DNA of 64,000 nucleotides from Hyperoplus lanceolatus. Lineage: Eukaryota; Chordata; Actinopteri; Uranoscopiformes; Ammodytidae. The position numbers and the translations under genes were made by a program. The stretch covers positions 21,139,001-21,203,000 of the forward strand of contig CM049410.1 of assembly GCA_026929865.2 (NCBI GenBank), read 5' to 3'. Positions 37,226 through 49,939 of the stretch are shown here, one piece after another; the stretch's first letter is position 1; the number at the start of each line of letters is the position of its first letter. The notes below the pieces were generated by a model that was not told where the DNA came from, did no database searches, and worked only from the letters and a program-made list of their open reading frames with translations.

Positions 37226-37464
37226 TTGCTGGCTGATCGCTGGGCGAGTTCAAGTGCTTGAAAAACGTGGGTTATCCTAATGTCAATAAGGTTTGTAAAG
37301 AAATATTTTTCTTAAGTAAAGTCTCCAAACATATTTTCACCTTCCCAAAGTTGAAAATACATTGCATACATACATGCATTCCCTCTACAGCCATTGTTGA
37401 TTATCAATAGCCTATTATTGATCATATAAATCACCTATAGATCTCGTTTTTTACTGGATCCTGG
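37226..37464. other. Spacer of the fold-back element
   Basis: This is the non-palindromic centre, where left and right arms stop matching. It is AT-rich, with ACATACATACATGCATTC near 37365 and no protein-like frame. It would be the loop of a very large hairpin. Confidence 0.6.
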
Positions 37465-39547
37465 CCACTGGGAGGATAGAAAGATGGATGTGTGCCTGGA
37501 CAGTAGCAGCAGCTGAGCTACGTGCTTAAAGCCAGTTTGACCTGACCGACCCATTATTCTCATACAAAAGACCTGTGGTGGTTACAGTTATGCTGCCATT
37601 AGCCAAATGAAATTATTGGTGAGTTAATTAAAGTGTTAGTGAGATGATATAGTTGTGTGTGTGTAAGAATACTTTGAAATATATTAGCGACACAGCCTCC
37701 CGCTAGCATAGCAACGTTAGCATTAGCGCGCTGCTATATGAGCAGCGTTAGCATGAGGCTTGTGCTGGCTAGCTTCACAGGTAACTTTTAGCAGTAATTG
37801 TAGTGGGGGCTAAATAAAGTGTGTGTTCATGGACACCAAACCGTATGTGAATAAATGTTAGCATTATTCCATTATGCAAAGTGCATGTTGCTATTTCTTG
37901 CTAAAATGAGCTAAAGCTGAGCATGTGTTGTGTAGAATGGTCATAGAGATTACATGTTTTTTGGATGAAAAAATAGTGTCAACTTGTTAAAGGTTCAGTG
38001 AGAATTTTATTTGATTAAGGTACCAAAGATATTTCAGTTAAGCAATGCAATGCATTATGTTATAATAATAATATATAATGTGGAACCGTAATGCTATGCT
38101 ATAATGATTTAGATAAAGGAAACAAAAATGCATCTGAACTGTTAACTGATTATTTTAATTTTTTCCATGTACATCAACTTGGTGATTAGACAAGATTCTT
38201 GGATTCCAGCCCAACTGCTTCATTTGGAGAGGAGCACCCAGGCCTGGAGTGGCCAGCAAACCCAAGAACTGGAACTAAAGAGAGCGAGAGATTATAAATG
38301 AGGGTCACCCCTCAACTGATCTTTCGAGTATAAATAAAGGTTAAATTAAATACATATGTGCTCATTCAAATAACAATGATAGGGCCAGGTTAAACTAGTG
38401 TTTAGTCACAAGAGAATGATCATTATTTTGTTTTATCTTTAGTCCATAATTAAAAATGGAACTGTTATGTTCTTTGTGTATTTTATTTTTGTTTATGTTG
38501 CAACAATGATATACACTTCAAGGAAGAGAGTAGAAAATACATATTTACCTGTTAAACCTAACTGCTGAGTCAGTGTGTTTCACCATTACTGTTAGTAATC
38601 CATTTCCTCCTGTTTGTTACTTTCAGAGAAAATCATTAAACTGGATATAATTTGTTGAAGAAACTATTTTGGAGTTCTTTGACGGTATTCATGTCAAATG
38701 TGAGAGCCGTGTTTCCAAATAAAACTAAAGATTCTAAATTAAATTAAATTCTCTCTTTTTTAAATTCTGACTGAATTGTGTTGATAACAGATTGTTGTCA
38801 TGAATTGATTTCCAGTTGGAAATATTTTAGTATGTTTAATATTGTTATTATAGAGAATGTACACGGGTCACAAAGAGCAATGTTGATTGATGGAGATTGT
38901 ACTTAGGTAATCCTTATTCAGCACTATTTTGCATTTATTAAGTGTAACAAGTGATGAATGGTTCCCACTTTACAATAAGGGTCAAAACTACATTAAGAAA
39001 TGGTTAATTATGCTTAAGTGATGCTTAATCAGCACTAGTATGCCTTTAATAGGTGTTAACTCATGAGAAATGGTTCTCACTTTACAATAAGGGTCACAAA
39101 GTCCATTAATAAATTGTTAATTAAACTAAAGTAATGCCTATTATGGTTAATTATGCTTCAGTAACGCCTATTCAGCACTGGTGTGCATTCATTAAGTGTT
39201 ACTTAATGGATAAATGGTTCCTACTTTACAATAAGGGTCACAAAGAGCATTAATAAATAGTTAATTATGCTTAAGTAATGTTGCAAAAATGACAATTGTT
39301 AACAGTTAATTAATGCTTATTATTATATTAATCAACTGTTGGTTCATGCTTAATTAATGGGTTAACTAAGGTTAATATAGGATATTTATAAACATTACAT
39401 AATGTAGTAATTAATACCTTAGTTAACATGAATAACATCAGTAAATGCTTACTAGACACATTAGTTAACAGTTAACTAATGGTTAGTTAAACCTTATTAA
39501 GCATTAACTAACCATTAATTAATGTACCCTTATTGTAAAGTGTTACC

Positions 39548-39960
39548 CTAATGGCAATGTGGACAACTTCAAAAAGTTGAATATTCTACCTTTAATCAGT
39601 AGGGGAAGTAGCATGCAAAGCATGTATGTAACCTACTGCTTCAATCAAACACATAAGAATTATAAAGGATGATGCGGGGAGACTTTGGTTCTGTCTTCAC
39701 GCAATCTTAACTTTAAAATTACAGAAACTCAACACTCATGTATTCATTAAGAATACTTGAGGGGGAAATCACGAGTGTCAGTGTGTTTGTGTGTGTGTGT
39801 GATGTGCGTAGTTAGAAATGAGAAGGAGAGAAAACAAAAGACAGTAGCTGCAGCTCCAGCGCGTAGTGAACTGTTTCCTCCAATCACACAGTGACTGCAA
39901 ATGCGCATTTATGTACACTGAGTTGAATTGATAAAGAGGAAAGAATTCACCGGCTATAAG
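39548..39960. other. Flank of the fold-back element
   Basis: Unique sequence with a short GT-rich stretch at about 39780-39810. No gene is supported. Confidence 0.6.
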
Positions 39961-41115
39961 AGTGACAGCAACAACACATCAATACATTCCCGGTTAACGG
40001 GAGAAAAACACTGTGAGCAAAAAACACTTATGTGAAACATAAGTGAGTCAGAATTACTTTAAATCAGGAAATAGGGAGCTCGTCAGCTCTTACGTTTACT
40101 TCAAGTTAATGAACAACATAAAATAACTATCTTAGCCCAGACAATAGCCTCACGTGAATCGCTTGGTCCAGCGATGATTGGTTGAAGGCAGCTGGAGGAG
40201 ATAGGAGGAGAAAAAGGCCGCTTGCCGGGCCTTGTGCGCTGATGGAGCGCGTCTTGTGGAAGACAGTGGTGTGGAACCAGCTCATCTGATAAGGGCAGCG
40301 TGCCACAGCATGCCAAGGGATGGAAAGCAGGGGATCAGCAGCTCTTCTTGGCAATAGCGGGCTGTCTGCGGTCCGATGGGCAGCGTAGGCAAGGAGGAGA
40401 GGAGGAAGCGGAGAACTCCCTCTGCGTCGGTCCTTGTCCTTGGCTGGCGCTGCGTCTAGGGCAGCGTAGTAACGGCCTAGAGGATAAGTGATAGGCAGCT
40501 TCACTTGGCTGGCTCCGGTCCGTGGAACGGGCAGTGCGGGCGTCTTGATGAAGGGATCCTGCGTCTTTGCTCACGCTTTACGCGTGTGGGGTCGTTCTGT
40601 TTTGAGGAGAGGCTGAGGTGGCTGCTTCAGCTCTGGTGAAGAGGTTTTCTGTAGGAAAACTCTCTCGAATCCGGGAAAACAGAGGAGATGTTTCAAGCAG
40701 TCCATGAACTCGTCCAGCGAGTATAACGACTGGGACTTGGAGTTGCTTAATCCTAGGCCTCAGGTTTAAGCATGTCGTACCTTCTATCACGGCTGGAAGC
40801 CGAGGGCGAATGGCAAAGATGAGAGTCCTGCATCCTGTATTAAAACAGTCCAAATGCATTCCCATCCAATCAGAAGTTAGTTGTCTAATCAGCAAGCAGT
40901 GTTTACATTCGAACCAGCCAATACAATGCTCTTCCTTCCTTAGGAAAAGAAAGCTTTGAAGCTTGTGTCTCACAGTTGAGATAAGGTCAACACAGCAGGG
41001 TGCCTGGGCCCTGCCATGTCTGGTTTGAACTTTATGGTAGCTTCCAAATAGAGTTTCATCCTGTGGAACTTGCGGAGAATCAGTCCCCAAAGGTCTGGTA
41101 GGATTAACCAACCTT
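39960..41115. other. Unassigned GC-elevated block, possibly retroelement-derived
   Basis: About 1.1 kb is distinctly richer in G and C than its surroundings. It contains CCAAT-type motifs (40177 on the - strand, CATCCAATCAG near 40861, CCAGCCAATAC near 40914). On the - strand it has open frames of 125 codons (40127-40504) and 184 codons (40578-41132) in different frames; neither resembles a protein I know. The texture suits a regulatory region such as a long terminal repeat or a decayed retroelement. I found no LTR pair, primer site or target duplication, so the identity stays open. Confidence 0.35.
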
Positions 41116-41119
41116 TTAA

Positions 41120-42265
41120 AAGGAACTATCACATCTTAAATGAGTTTATGACCTCCGCAGGGGTCTGGGATGGTTGCATCTACAGAGAAACTTATGTAAA
41201 CATGCGTTAGACTTTAGTCTCTTGGAATTCACTGTGGCATCAGTCTTAACCCATTACAACATTTCAAATGAGACACTCTGTGTAGGCACAACACATGTCA
41301 CAAACGTTAACCTGTGTGGCTTCAGGCGTTTTCATGCATAAATAAACAATAAAACCTTCTTTTATCAAAATGAAAGGGTTAAGAACAAGAGATATTCATT
41401 CACTGCTATTCTTTATTTTATCAAAGCTTGGTCTGGTCACTATCTTCTTTGGAGAGCAGAAGATGGAGGGGCAAAAAAAAGAAACTTCTTTCATCCGACA
41501 GGAGGTTTCGCTCTAGCGTAGCGTTAAATAACGGCGACAGTTTGGTAAATAACATGTCCAAGTGACACGCCATTTGTTTGGGGGACGTGGAGCGAAGGCG
41601 GACAGGCCACTGCCCTCAGGAACACTGGAGTGTATCCTCACCTCAGCCCTGACAGATTGAAAGTGAAAACAAACATGGATCAAGAAAACTGAAGCCAACA
41701 CACACAGTATTTTAGGTGGACTTCGGTTGCCTTTTCATTAAAAGTTAATTTCTTATAGTAAAGGCATGAGAGCAGGGTATTGTACAGAACATTTTTTGAA
41801 CTGAGGAGTAGCATCATGTCTTTATTTATTTACATTAAAGGAATAAACCAGCTTGTTTGATATTTAGTATAGTCTGCAGAGGGACATTACGTGCTCATCT
41901 ATAATACTTATATAATACTGTGTGGTACTGACTAATTGCTGTCTATGGAAGTGGAGTGTGCGTGCAGGATTTATTTAGAGCCTGCTTCTGACTGTTGCTG
42001 ATTATTGATTGATTCTAATATTTATCTTTGATGATGTTAATGAGCACACAGCCTGAGAACACATCATGACTCGTGTTTGCTGTTTCAAGAAAATGTTCAA
42101 ATAATAGGTCGATACATGAAGAATAAATGGTCCGGGAAACTGATGGGGAAAACTCTCTCCAGCTTTGCAGACAACATTTTTCACAGCAGCCTCTACTTCA
42201 CCTCATATACAGTATATTTGCCTCATCCAAAACAGATTCCATCCTAATTCATTATGATGTATGAT
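41120..42265. other. Intergenic sequence without recognisable features
   Basis: Unique sequence with short A/T tracts. No gene, RNA or transposon end was found. Confidence 0.6.
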
Positions 42266-42273
42266 CACTTTAA

Positions 42274-42636
42274 AGGTGGAGTCAGCGATTCTGAGGAACG
42301 CTTATTGTCAAAATGACTTTTTGTCAAATTCAGCGAATATATCCTCATGATCCGATTTCTTTCTGTACTGTGTACAACTGTGTCAACTATGCGTTGAAAG
42401 AAAAATATTGTGTTAATAAACAGCCTGGGCTCTGTAAACCAGTATGTTAACAAAGGCTGACCAACCTGCTTCAGCTAGCAGCATGCCTGATTACAGAGTT
42501 TAGGCTCTGTATTAACACCAGATATTTCTTTATTTTTTTGCACACGGGCAGTTGATCGTGAGGAGATATTTACCAATTTTGTCAAAAAATTATTTTGACA
42601 ACTAGCATTCTCCAGAATCGCTGACCCAACATTTTG
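42274..42636. mobile_element. TTAA-flanked miniature element, full-length copy
   Basis: The left end follows TTAA (42270-42273) and reads AGGTGGAGTCAGCGATTCTG. The right arm carries GCATTCTCCAGAATCGCTGAC in inverted relation, with a decayed terminus. It belongs to the same family as the copy at 2339, including the ATATCTCC/GGAGATAT inner motif and the AACAGCCTGGGCTCTGTAAA-like core. Confidence 0.75.
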
Positions 42637-42639
42637 ATA

Positions 42640-45600
42640 AATCTACAGCTATGTCATTTTTTTTTTATTCCTGCTTTGACTACACACAAACCAGAGGGCA
42701 GATTACTACATACAATAGTGAAATAGCTTCTGCTGAACCACAACAGTCATAGGATAAAAAGCTGTTTCAGTGTGAAATGATAAAAATACTCCTGAACCGC
42801 AGTCTGCAGGAGAGAAGATCAATAATAATCAAGGCTTTTATTCGACAAAAAGGACTATCTTGTTTTTGGATTGCCTTACATCAGATGTGTATGAGTATTC
42901 AAGCCTGTGTGGTACCAAGGTTTGGACAGATAACCCCAAGCAAGTACCCTCAACTGAAATACATTCTATATGCCTTTCCCACAGGCGAAACTTGAATTTG
43001 GTGAAATGTGTTTATTTGTGGGCGTTGAGATATTGTATTTTATAAATCTGTGTAATGCCAAGAGTTTGCAGGTAAAACAGTAGGTATGTCACATCTTCAC
43101 CTGTCCTCTACATAGTGTGTTTCGATCAGTTCATAGTTTCCGAGCTAGAAACATTCTCAGAGATTACAGAGTGGCTTTCAAGATGGTGGCAGATCAGCCC
43201 AGAACTGCAGAGGAGAGATGAAAGGAGGATGGGGTGGAGAGATATGAGAGGGGGGATAGAAATGGAGGACTGGAGGAGATATAAAAAGATATATAGTGGG
43301 GTAAAAAACTTCATATTTCTTACACGATGTATCCTGCATCTCATCCAAGTGGAATGACAGCAAGCCAATCAATGCAAATACACACAAGTACATGTTGAAC
43401 TATTTGATATTTTAAACACGTCACAGAGATTTTAAGCCTGAACGTGAGATTGTGGCAGAGGTCTGAGGATAACCCACTGCTGTCATTTGAAAGGATTAGC
43501 CTAGGATTAAAGTATTTGTAAAATTAAAAACATCTTAGCAGAGTAGGAGGATCTGGTCTAAAACAGGCGTACTGATTCCCGAATCAAATAAGGGAAAAAA
43601 GGTCCCTGCAGTCGTTTCTAATGTATGAAAACTGTTTGGAAATAAAAAAGGGAAAACAGTTGCGTGGTTTCAGTGTATTCACCACCCTGTCCTCATTAGC
43701 ATTCCTTTGCACTCCTCAAGATGTGGGTCATTAAAATACCTGACGATAAATCCTGCAGAACATTGTGTTCCCATACGGATTTGAATAAATAAATTGCTGC
43801 AATTAAACATAAACACCAGTTCGACATCCCCGCCCCGAGCTCTGAGCCATATTTCATGCTAAATCCATCTGTTTGGCTCCTGTGTGAACAGAAAACAGAT
43901 ACCGTATTACCATGTAGGGCCATGATGCTCACGGCAGAACACAGTGACCTCCGCGTGCCGAACCCTCATCTCACGATATGACACTAACATTGTGTTGAGG
44001 TATTAAATAATAGGAAGACAAATTCTGATTAATAAATAATGACACACATCTGCTTTTGAAATAAAGTAATACTCACATATGCATGAATACAAACCTGGTT
44101 GTAGAAACATGGCAGTAACGTTTCTCTTCAAAAGCCATGCTCCTCAGGATGTACACTTCTGCCTCAAATATATTTATCGGTTTTCTTTAGGGGAAACAAT
44201 ATAATCCAACCAGTAGTGATTTATGACAAAATAAACTACACTGAAAAAGACTGAAGAGGGAGCTTATAATCATTGCCTCTGGAGTTCGGTGGCCAGTCAG
44301 AGAGCTTATTATTCTTATGCTAACTTATTTGCACTGTTTGTATATGCCAGGAACCCAAAATATACCGTAAATCACTGCTACAGCCTCTTTAGTTTTCCCT
44401 TTATGACAATCGATCGTGTTTACTCCCCAGTTTCTTCTTTATGAAAAGACCGGAGTTACAGGACGAACCTGACAGCAGACCAATGTCTGAAGCTTCCATA
44501 GAACACCCTGCCCTGCCACCTCCTGCCCTTTAATTAAGATTAATTACAGAACAGTCCAATATGCTGAAATGGGAAATGATATGCTCCCAGGAGCGGGGCT
44601 CTATAGATGCTCTGTCTCAGTTAGTGGAACAGCTTTTAGATTGCACTCACATATCGGTATGCTGAGCGCAGCAGGTGAGGGATTGACTGTGTCGCTGTAT
44701 TCTGTGGGCTTGGTAATACCTGGCAGAAGGGTCTCAGGATATGATGACAGTGATTAAAGGCGCTTTCATTGCATTTCAGGTAGGGTTGATTTCTTTTTAT
44801 CTTTATAATCAGTTGTCACGCACACTGTCAGACAATACACCACAAACTCCCATACGATACAGTGTGTGCAGACGTGACGGAAGCATTTTATTGTGGGAGT
44901 CCTGGTGGAGATGCACCACCCCAACCTTTTTCTTCTTCTCTTTTCTCTCTCTCGAAGGTCTTTCGGTGTGAAACAGTAGGACTGTAAGTCTTTTCCTGCT
45001 CCTTGTCATTTAGTTGGTAAAGCAAAATTGACATTTCATCACCTGTTATGTGATTGTTAGCAAGCAGTTGCTTATTTACTCATCCAGTTAAAGAGCAACA
45101 TAACAATTTATAAAGAGTCCTGTTTCTGGCCACGTGGAGAGTGCCAAGCCCAATATTCACCCTGTTCTAGCTTTGTTAACTTCTCATCTAGCTGCTTAAA
45201 GCTGGTATCTGCAACATGTGAGTTGTGTTGTTGTTTTTAGTGTCCGGAAAATGTAATTGCAGGCGTTTGAGAATTTGAGGACCTTGAGGAGTTTCTTTCA
45301 AAACTGAACATTATTGACCTTATGAAGTCAGTATATTGGCAGTTCTTACCTGCATAAGGCTCTCTCTCTGTGTGTTCTGATCCAACATTGTGACCCAGAC
45401 GTTATAAGAAGTACAGACGGAGATATTCTGTTTCGCTACACTTTCGTCACAGTGACACTCGCCCAGGAATGCCTGCTGCGTTCGATTGTATATATATATA
45501 TACGTATATACGTATATACTGTATGTGTGTGTTTTACATTGTAAGATAATTCTCACAAATCTTCCATCACAGTGCACATAGCAACAGGATGTACTGCATG

Positions 45601-46330
45601 TTTTGTTATCGTTTTTAAAGTCACGTTTCAGGCATTTATCTGGTGTGTTTTTTTCTGACTGAAACAGAACAAGCAGCAAAGGGTCGTCTTGCCACTCGCG
45701 GCCTGGATTTATCATTACTACCGATTTTGCCACTTACAAGTGGCAGCACTGAAACATGGACACTAAAGTAGGAATAAAATAAAAATATTTCTGTTTTATG
45801 TGCCCTCGCTACTGCACACATACTACATATATCACAAGCCACTGCTGGCTGCAGACTTTCTTTGTGGCCATTACAGTGTCAGCATCAAAGGCCCTTCATG
45901 TATTAGAGGAAAGGCTTTGACCGGCATAGACTGGCTCAGCCACACGTTCTCCCACTGTGAACATCACCAGAGGAAGATACATGCTGAGAGAGCCCGGAGG
46001 GGCGGCGGGAGCAGTAGCACCTGGCAAGTTATGTAATGTGAGGGTCGTATTGTTCAACAGGCATCCTTGTGTGTTGTGCTTTGCAATCTGTGAAACATTG
46101 GATCATGGAATGTGTTTGATTTTCTCACCAAGGACACATGATGGACAGCTGGTGGCTGCAAACTATTTCCCACATGCCAGAATATGACACAATTGTAAAA
46201 CATCCAGCTTCGAAGAAAGACAGCTCTGCTCACTGATGAACAATTTGAGCATTGAGAAATAAGTTTGCTCGGTCTAGATCCTTACCATGCTTGGCAAATG
46301 TTTGACAAAAGAGAAACGAATCCTACCCAC
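42640..46330. other. Intergenic sequence, partly a candidate regulatory region
   Basis: No gene is supported. The part 43600-43960 is repeat-free with motif-dense sequence such as CACCCTGTCCTCATTAGCAT and AATAAATTGCTGCAATTAAA, and could be a conserved noncoding element. A short AT microsatellite (TATATATATATATACGTATA) lies near 45487. Confidence 0.4.
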
Positions 46331-46339
46331 TTACTGACC

Positions 46340-46874
46340 TCACTGCACATCACTGCTGATTTTGACAACAAGCATTCTCCAGAATCACTCAGTGCGTTTA
46401 CATGCAGACTCATAATCGGGTAAATAAACGAATAAGACTTCAACAGGGCTTGTACAGTGCATGTAAACACCTTTATCCGAAGTACTTCGCACACAAATCG
46501 GCACACTAACGGACAAGCGAAGTCGGATAAGAACACCTAGATAACTCGTTCGTAGTCGGCATTCTCTCTGCATGTATACAGGGATCGGACATCGCATATC
46601 CGAGTTTGCGTTCTGCGCTTGCTCGAGAAACCCTCGATTTCACAAGGAAGTGGAAGGAGACGACTTAAAAAATATTAGGGTTGTTGCCGGAAGGGAACTG
46701 GATGTGGCTCTCAAGCATAGTGGAGACAGCCATGCATCGGACATTTTATCCGATTCCTGAAAGGCCATGTACACTCAGACAAGTGACGCGGTCCGTTGGA
46801 GTGTCTAGTTCGGTATATGTCTTAATCCAATCTAGTTGTGCCATGGAAACGCACTGACTGACTCCACTTTTAAA
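46340..46874. mobile_element. Half copy of the GGTGGAGTCAGCGATTCT element, interrupted
   Basis: The right arm of the family is present as GATTTTGACAACAAGCATTC then TCCAGAATCACT up to 46389. It resumes at 46857 as ACTGACTCCACTTTTAAA. The 467 bp between is a separate insertion. The left arm is missing. Confidence 0.7.
46390..46856. mobile_element. Nested miniature element with CAGTGCGTTTACATG ends
   Basis: The left end CAGTGCGTTTACATG and the right end CATGGAAACGCACTG are inverted repeats. The flanking miniature element shows what the site looked like before insertion, and ACT appears on both sides (46387-46389, 46857-46859), giving an apparent 3-bp target duplication. The interior has several TCGGATAA/TTATCCGA motifs on both strands. 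It is noncoding. The superfamily is not certain. Confidence 0.75.
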
Positions 46875-46879
46875 TGGGG

Positions 46880-49675
46880 CGATCATTTTTTAATACACAG
46901 CATCTACACTCAACCATGCACTTCATGATGTTATTCAACTCATGCAATCACATTGTAAGGCCTCTCAAGAATGGCTATACAACATTTCTGTCCCTGACCA
47001 TCAATATTACCATGACAGGCTCAGCGACAGGCGCCTCTCCATGTCACAAATGTCCCCAATACTGATGGCACACACTAATCAACAGCATAGCCTCATCCTG
47101 ACTCACTGCTCCGGCGTCAATGGCCGACGTTGAGAAAGAATGAAGAAAAATGACCCTCATGTCGTCACCAGATATAAGGATCAATCTGCTGATGATAAAC
47201 GATGCCTTCTAGGGGAAACTGAAAGGGCTCTGTTCTGTATAAGAGCTGATAACTTTCTCCAAACATATCACGCCCTTCAACGGAATGTCAGAGTGAAACC
47301 TGTTTCAGAGACAAAAGAATGCAATGATTAAATTCCTGCCTCCAGCCACCGAAACTCAACACTCACGAGGATATAGGCGTGAGCGGCAAGGTCACCCCAT
47401 TGACATTCCACGTTACATTGAGGGTTCCTCAGGTTCTGTTGGAGTGTTGTTTTTTACTCCAAACTCCCTGTGAAGAAATATGAAGTCTGAAATGTGGCAG
47501 TGGGGAAGGAATGCGGGAGAAGGAGAGACAGGTTGGAAAACTATCATTGGGTTGGACTGTAATCTATTACAATGACGTTCCCAAGGATCAAAAAGCAATG
47601 AGCTGCTGAGGGATTGATAAACTGCAAGCTTACACTGCAGTATGGTCTTAACTATGATTCATTACTGTCACTGGATCGTCTATGAAAATAAAAGAGGTGC
47701 CCAGGGAAGGCTGCTGTATTCCTTCCACACTAGATTGCTGTAAATTGCCTCTGGATTACATTTAAAGACTTTTTTTGTGGAGTTCATTTTGGTTTGTTTT
47801 CTGTTTTTACCATTTATTAAAAATGCATGAAAGTAAGAGTTTTGAGATCTTCACAAGTCACCACAGGCTTTTTCAAGTTAACATACTCAAAGCAGTTTGA
47901 TATTTTATTCATTAATGTGTTTCCTTACAACATACTAATGGAGGTATGGACTTAAACAGCTTGCCTCAAAGTCACGGCTGACATTTTACTTTCTTTATGA
48001 GGAAGTTAGTGTTCTCCAGCTCATGAGGGCGTCGGCTCTCCTCTCACAGCAACAGCTTGATGAACTCTTCGGGACACTGCGGCTCTATGGAGAAGATAAA
48101 AGCTGGCGTATGGAGGTCAGAAAAATCTGTAGAATGAGGTGTAATGCATTACTCATTAACCACAGATGAAGATATTCCACATCCTTATAAAACAAAAAAG
48201 ATAATAAAAAGGCAGCCGCAATACAAAATTCTTTTTCAAGTCAACTATGGAGAATCTGAAAATATTTTATCAGTACAACTATCTTTGGATTACGCAATTC
48301 ATCGAGTCAGTTTGTATGTCTCGAGAATTGTTTTTTAATGTTATACAAAGGTGAAATTAGCAGTGTTGTTTGCATTTTAAATTCCAGAATGAAAAAGCAA
48401 CGGCGGTGCTTATCACTGAAGAAAAGCTGTTTGGAACAGCAGTCAGAGAGTGGTGGGAATTGAAGTAGAGCACATACATAAACACACACACAAGGACACA
48501 CACACACACACCACACACACCACAGCATGCAGCAGGACTTTGGTTTAGCGTGCTGCTCTGGTTAATGCCAACGCTTTGCTGATTCATTACAGCGCTGTGA
48601 GTGCACTCATTAGTCAGTTTCTGCGGGCACTGGAAACAGCTTAAAAGTGGATTTAAATGGTCAGAAAAATGGACTGTGTACTAAAGTGCTCATATTATTC
48701 TTTGGCGTATAGGACAATCTATTATTCATCCTGCTGGGTTCATTGTTATTCTCATTGGTGAAAAGAAGAGTCTGGGGAATGCGATAGGGCCCCTTCTTAC
48801 TGTTAATTAGCAGAGCGGAGAGGAAGGATTTTTTCTTTCCTTTTTTCAAACCTTGTCAAGAACATTTCACAAGGCCATTAGGTGACTGGGAAATTTGACT
48901 CATTGCAATATCGCCGAAATATAATCTAAGGTTCACATCTCATTTCTAAAGCTATCTTTCACCTTACATTTTGAAATGAAAGTGGAAAGAAAAGGAGGCA
49001 GTAAGTGCTCCAAAAGTGGGAGTCCCTTTGATTTTGCCCTAATGTGTACTGTGCATTCATGGATGTGTTAAACTGAGGGGACTTCAAGGATGCATGAAAA
49101 AACATCATCACATAAATAAGCACATCTTGGTACAGGGGAGGCACTTAGCTCCTGTTTTCATTCACATTAAAACAAACTAAAACAATTCACCAGAGATCGT
49201 TACGCAAAATAGAGCCGTTTAAAATGGATCTTTCTGTCAGCCGCATCACTCCTCTCCAAGTGCACAAAAATTGTACCAATGGAAAGTGATGATAAACCCC
49301 CCCAGACCCCCCCCCCCCCATCAAAATGAATTAAAGACGCAATTCACTCCCTTTCAGCTCTCTCTAGATTATGTATTTGATATAACTATGTGAGTGGAGA
49401 CACAGCATTTCCATCAGGGTCGTTAAGAAATGCAGATGCTGTTGTGTTTTCAGAGCCACATTATGATTGAAAGGACTACTTTTTTTCCCCTGCATTTGCC
49501 AGATTCACGGACATCCTCCCTACATTCATTTGCAATAAATAAAAATGTTCCTCTTGACACATGTATCATCAAATTTCTATTTCACTTTTTATAATGCATT
49601 TAATAATAAAAACATTTACGTACTGTAGATGTGTTATTGCCTTCACGTGCTCAACTATCATCCGCTGTCAGATTC
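46880..49675. other. Intergenic sequence without a supported gene
   Basis: Unique sequence with a short (CA)n at about 48482-48525 and a C-rich run at 49299-49319. The part near 48540-48640 is balanced in composition and might be regulatory. Nothing more can be supported. Confidence 0.5.
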
Positions 49676-49679
49676 TGCT

Positions 49680-49934
49680 TTTTTTAACCTTTATTTATAC
49701 AGGTATATCCCACTAAGTCTGAAGACTCTTTTGCAAGGGAGACCTGTTCCCATGTACTCGCTACCATTCACACACACATAGCAGGCTAACTATCAACATT
49801 CACACGAGGCAAGGTGGGTGAAGTGTCTTGCCCAAGGACACAACAACTATGACACAGGTGGCAGGGCGGGGATCGAACCTCCAACCCTTTGATCATCAGC
49901 CAACCCGCTCTACCAACTGAGCCACAGTCGCCCC
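49680..49934 (-). mobile_element. tRNA-headed SINE
   Basis: Read on the - strand from 49934, the sequence begins GGGGCGACTGTGGCTCAGTT and contains an A-box-like TGGCTCAGTTGG and a B-box GGTTCGATCCC (49869-49879). A body follows with GTCCTTGGGCAAGACACTTC and a tail TATAAATAAAGGTTAAAAAA. The head is tRNA-derived, but the body and tail show it is a SINE of a type common in fish, not a tRNA gene. Confidence 0.85.
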
Positions 49935-49939
49935 TTTTG

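Larger units (their letters stand above)
35249..39547. mobile_element. Large fold-back (palindromic) element, 4.3 kb
   Basis: The left end GGTAACACTTTACAATAAGG is matched exactly in reverse at 39528-39547. The inverted identity continues for about 2 kb on each side, with only scattered substitutions and small indels. Arms are about 35249-37225 and 37465-39547; the spacer is about 240 bp. No transposase or other protein-like frame lies inside. A clean target-site duplication is not visible: the flanks read CCCATAGC and CTAATGGC. The outer ~600 bp of each arm is made of TTAA-rich segments and ~113 bp tandem units. The inner part is unique to the element. It is best explained as a nonautonomous fold-back DNA transposon. 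A recent inverted duplication of a smaller element is the alternative. Confidence 0.88.

Noticed and set aside
34578-41122. One complete LTR retrotransposon spanning both sides of the fold-back element
   Set aside because: Candidate TG..CA ends were tried on both strands, but no matching target duplication, LTR pair or primer-binding site was found.
40578-41132. A 184-codon gene on the - strand
   Set aside because: No recognisable domain, no splice or start context, and unusual composition. It is kept only as part of the unassigned block.
49866-49934. tRNA gene on the - strand
   Set aside because: A- and B-box sequences are present, but the head is imperfect and joined to a standard SINE body and tail, so it is a SINE and not a tRNA gene.
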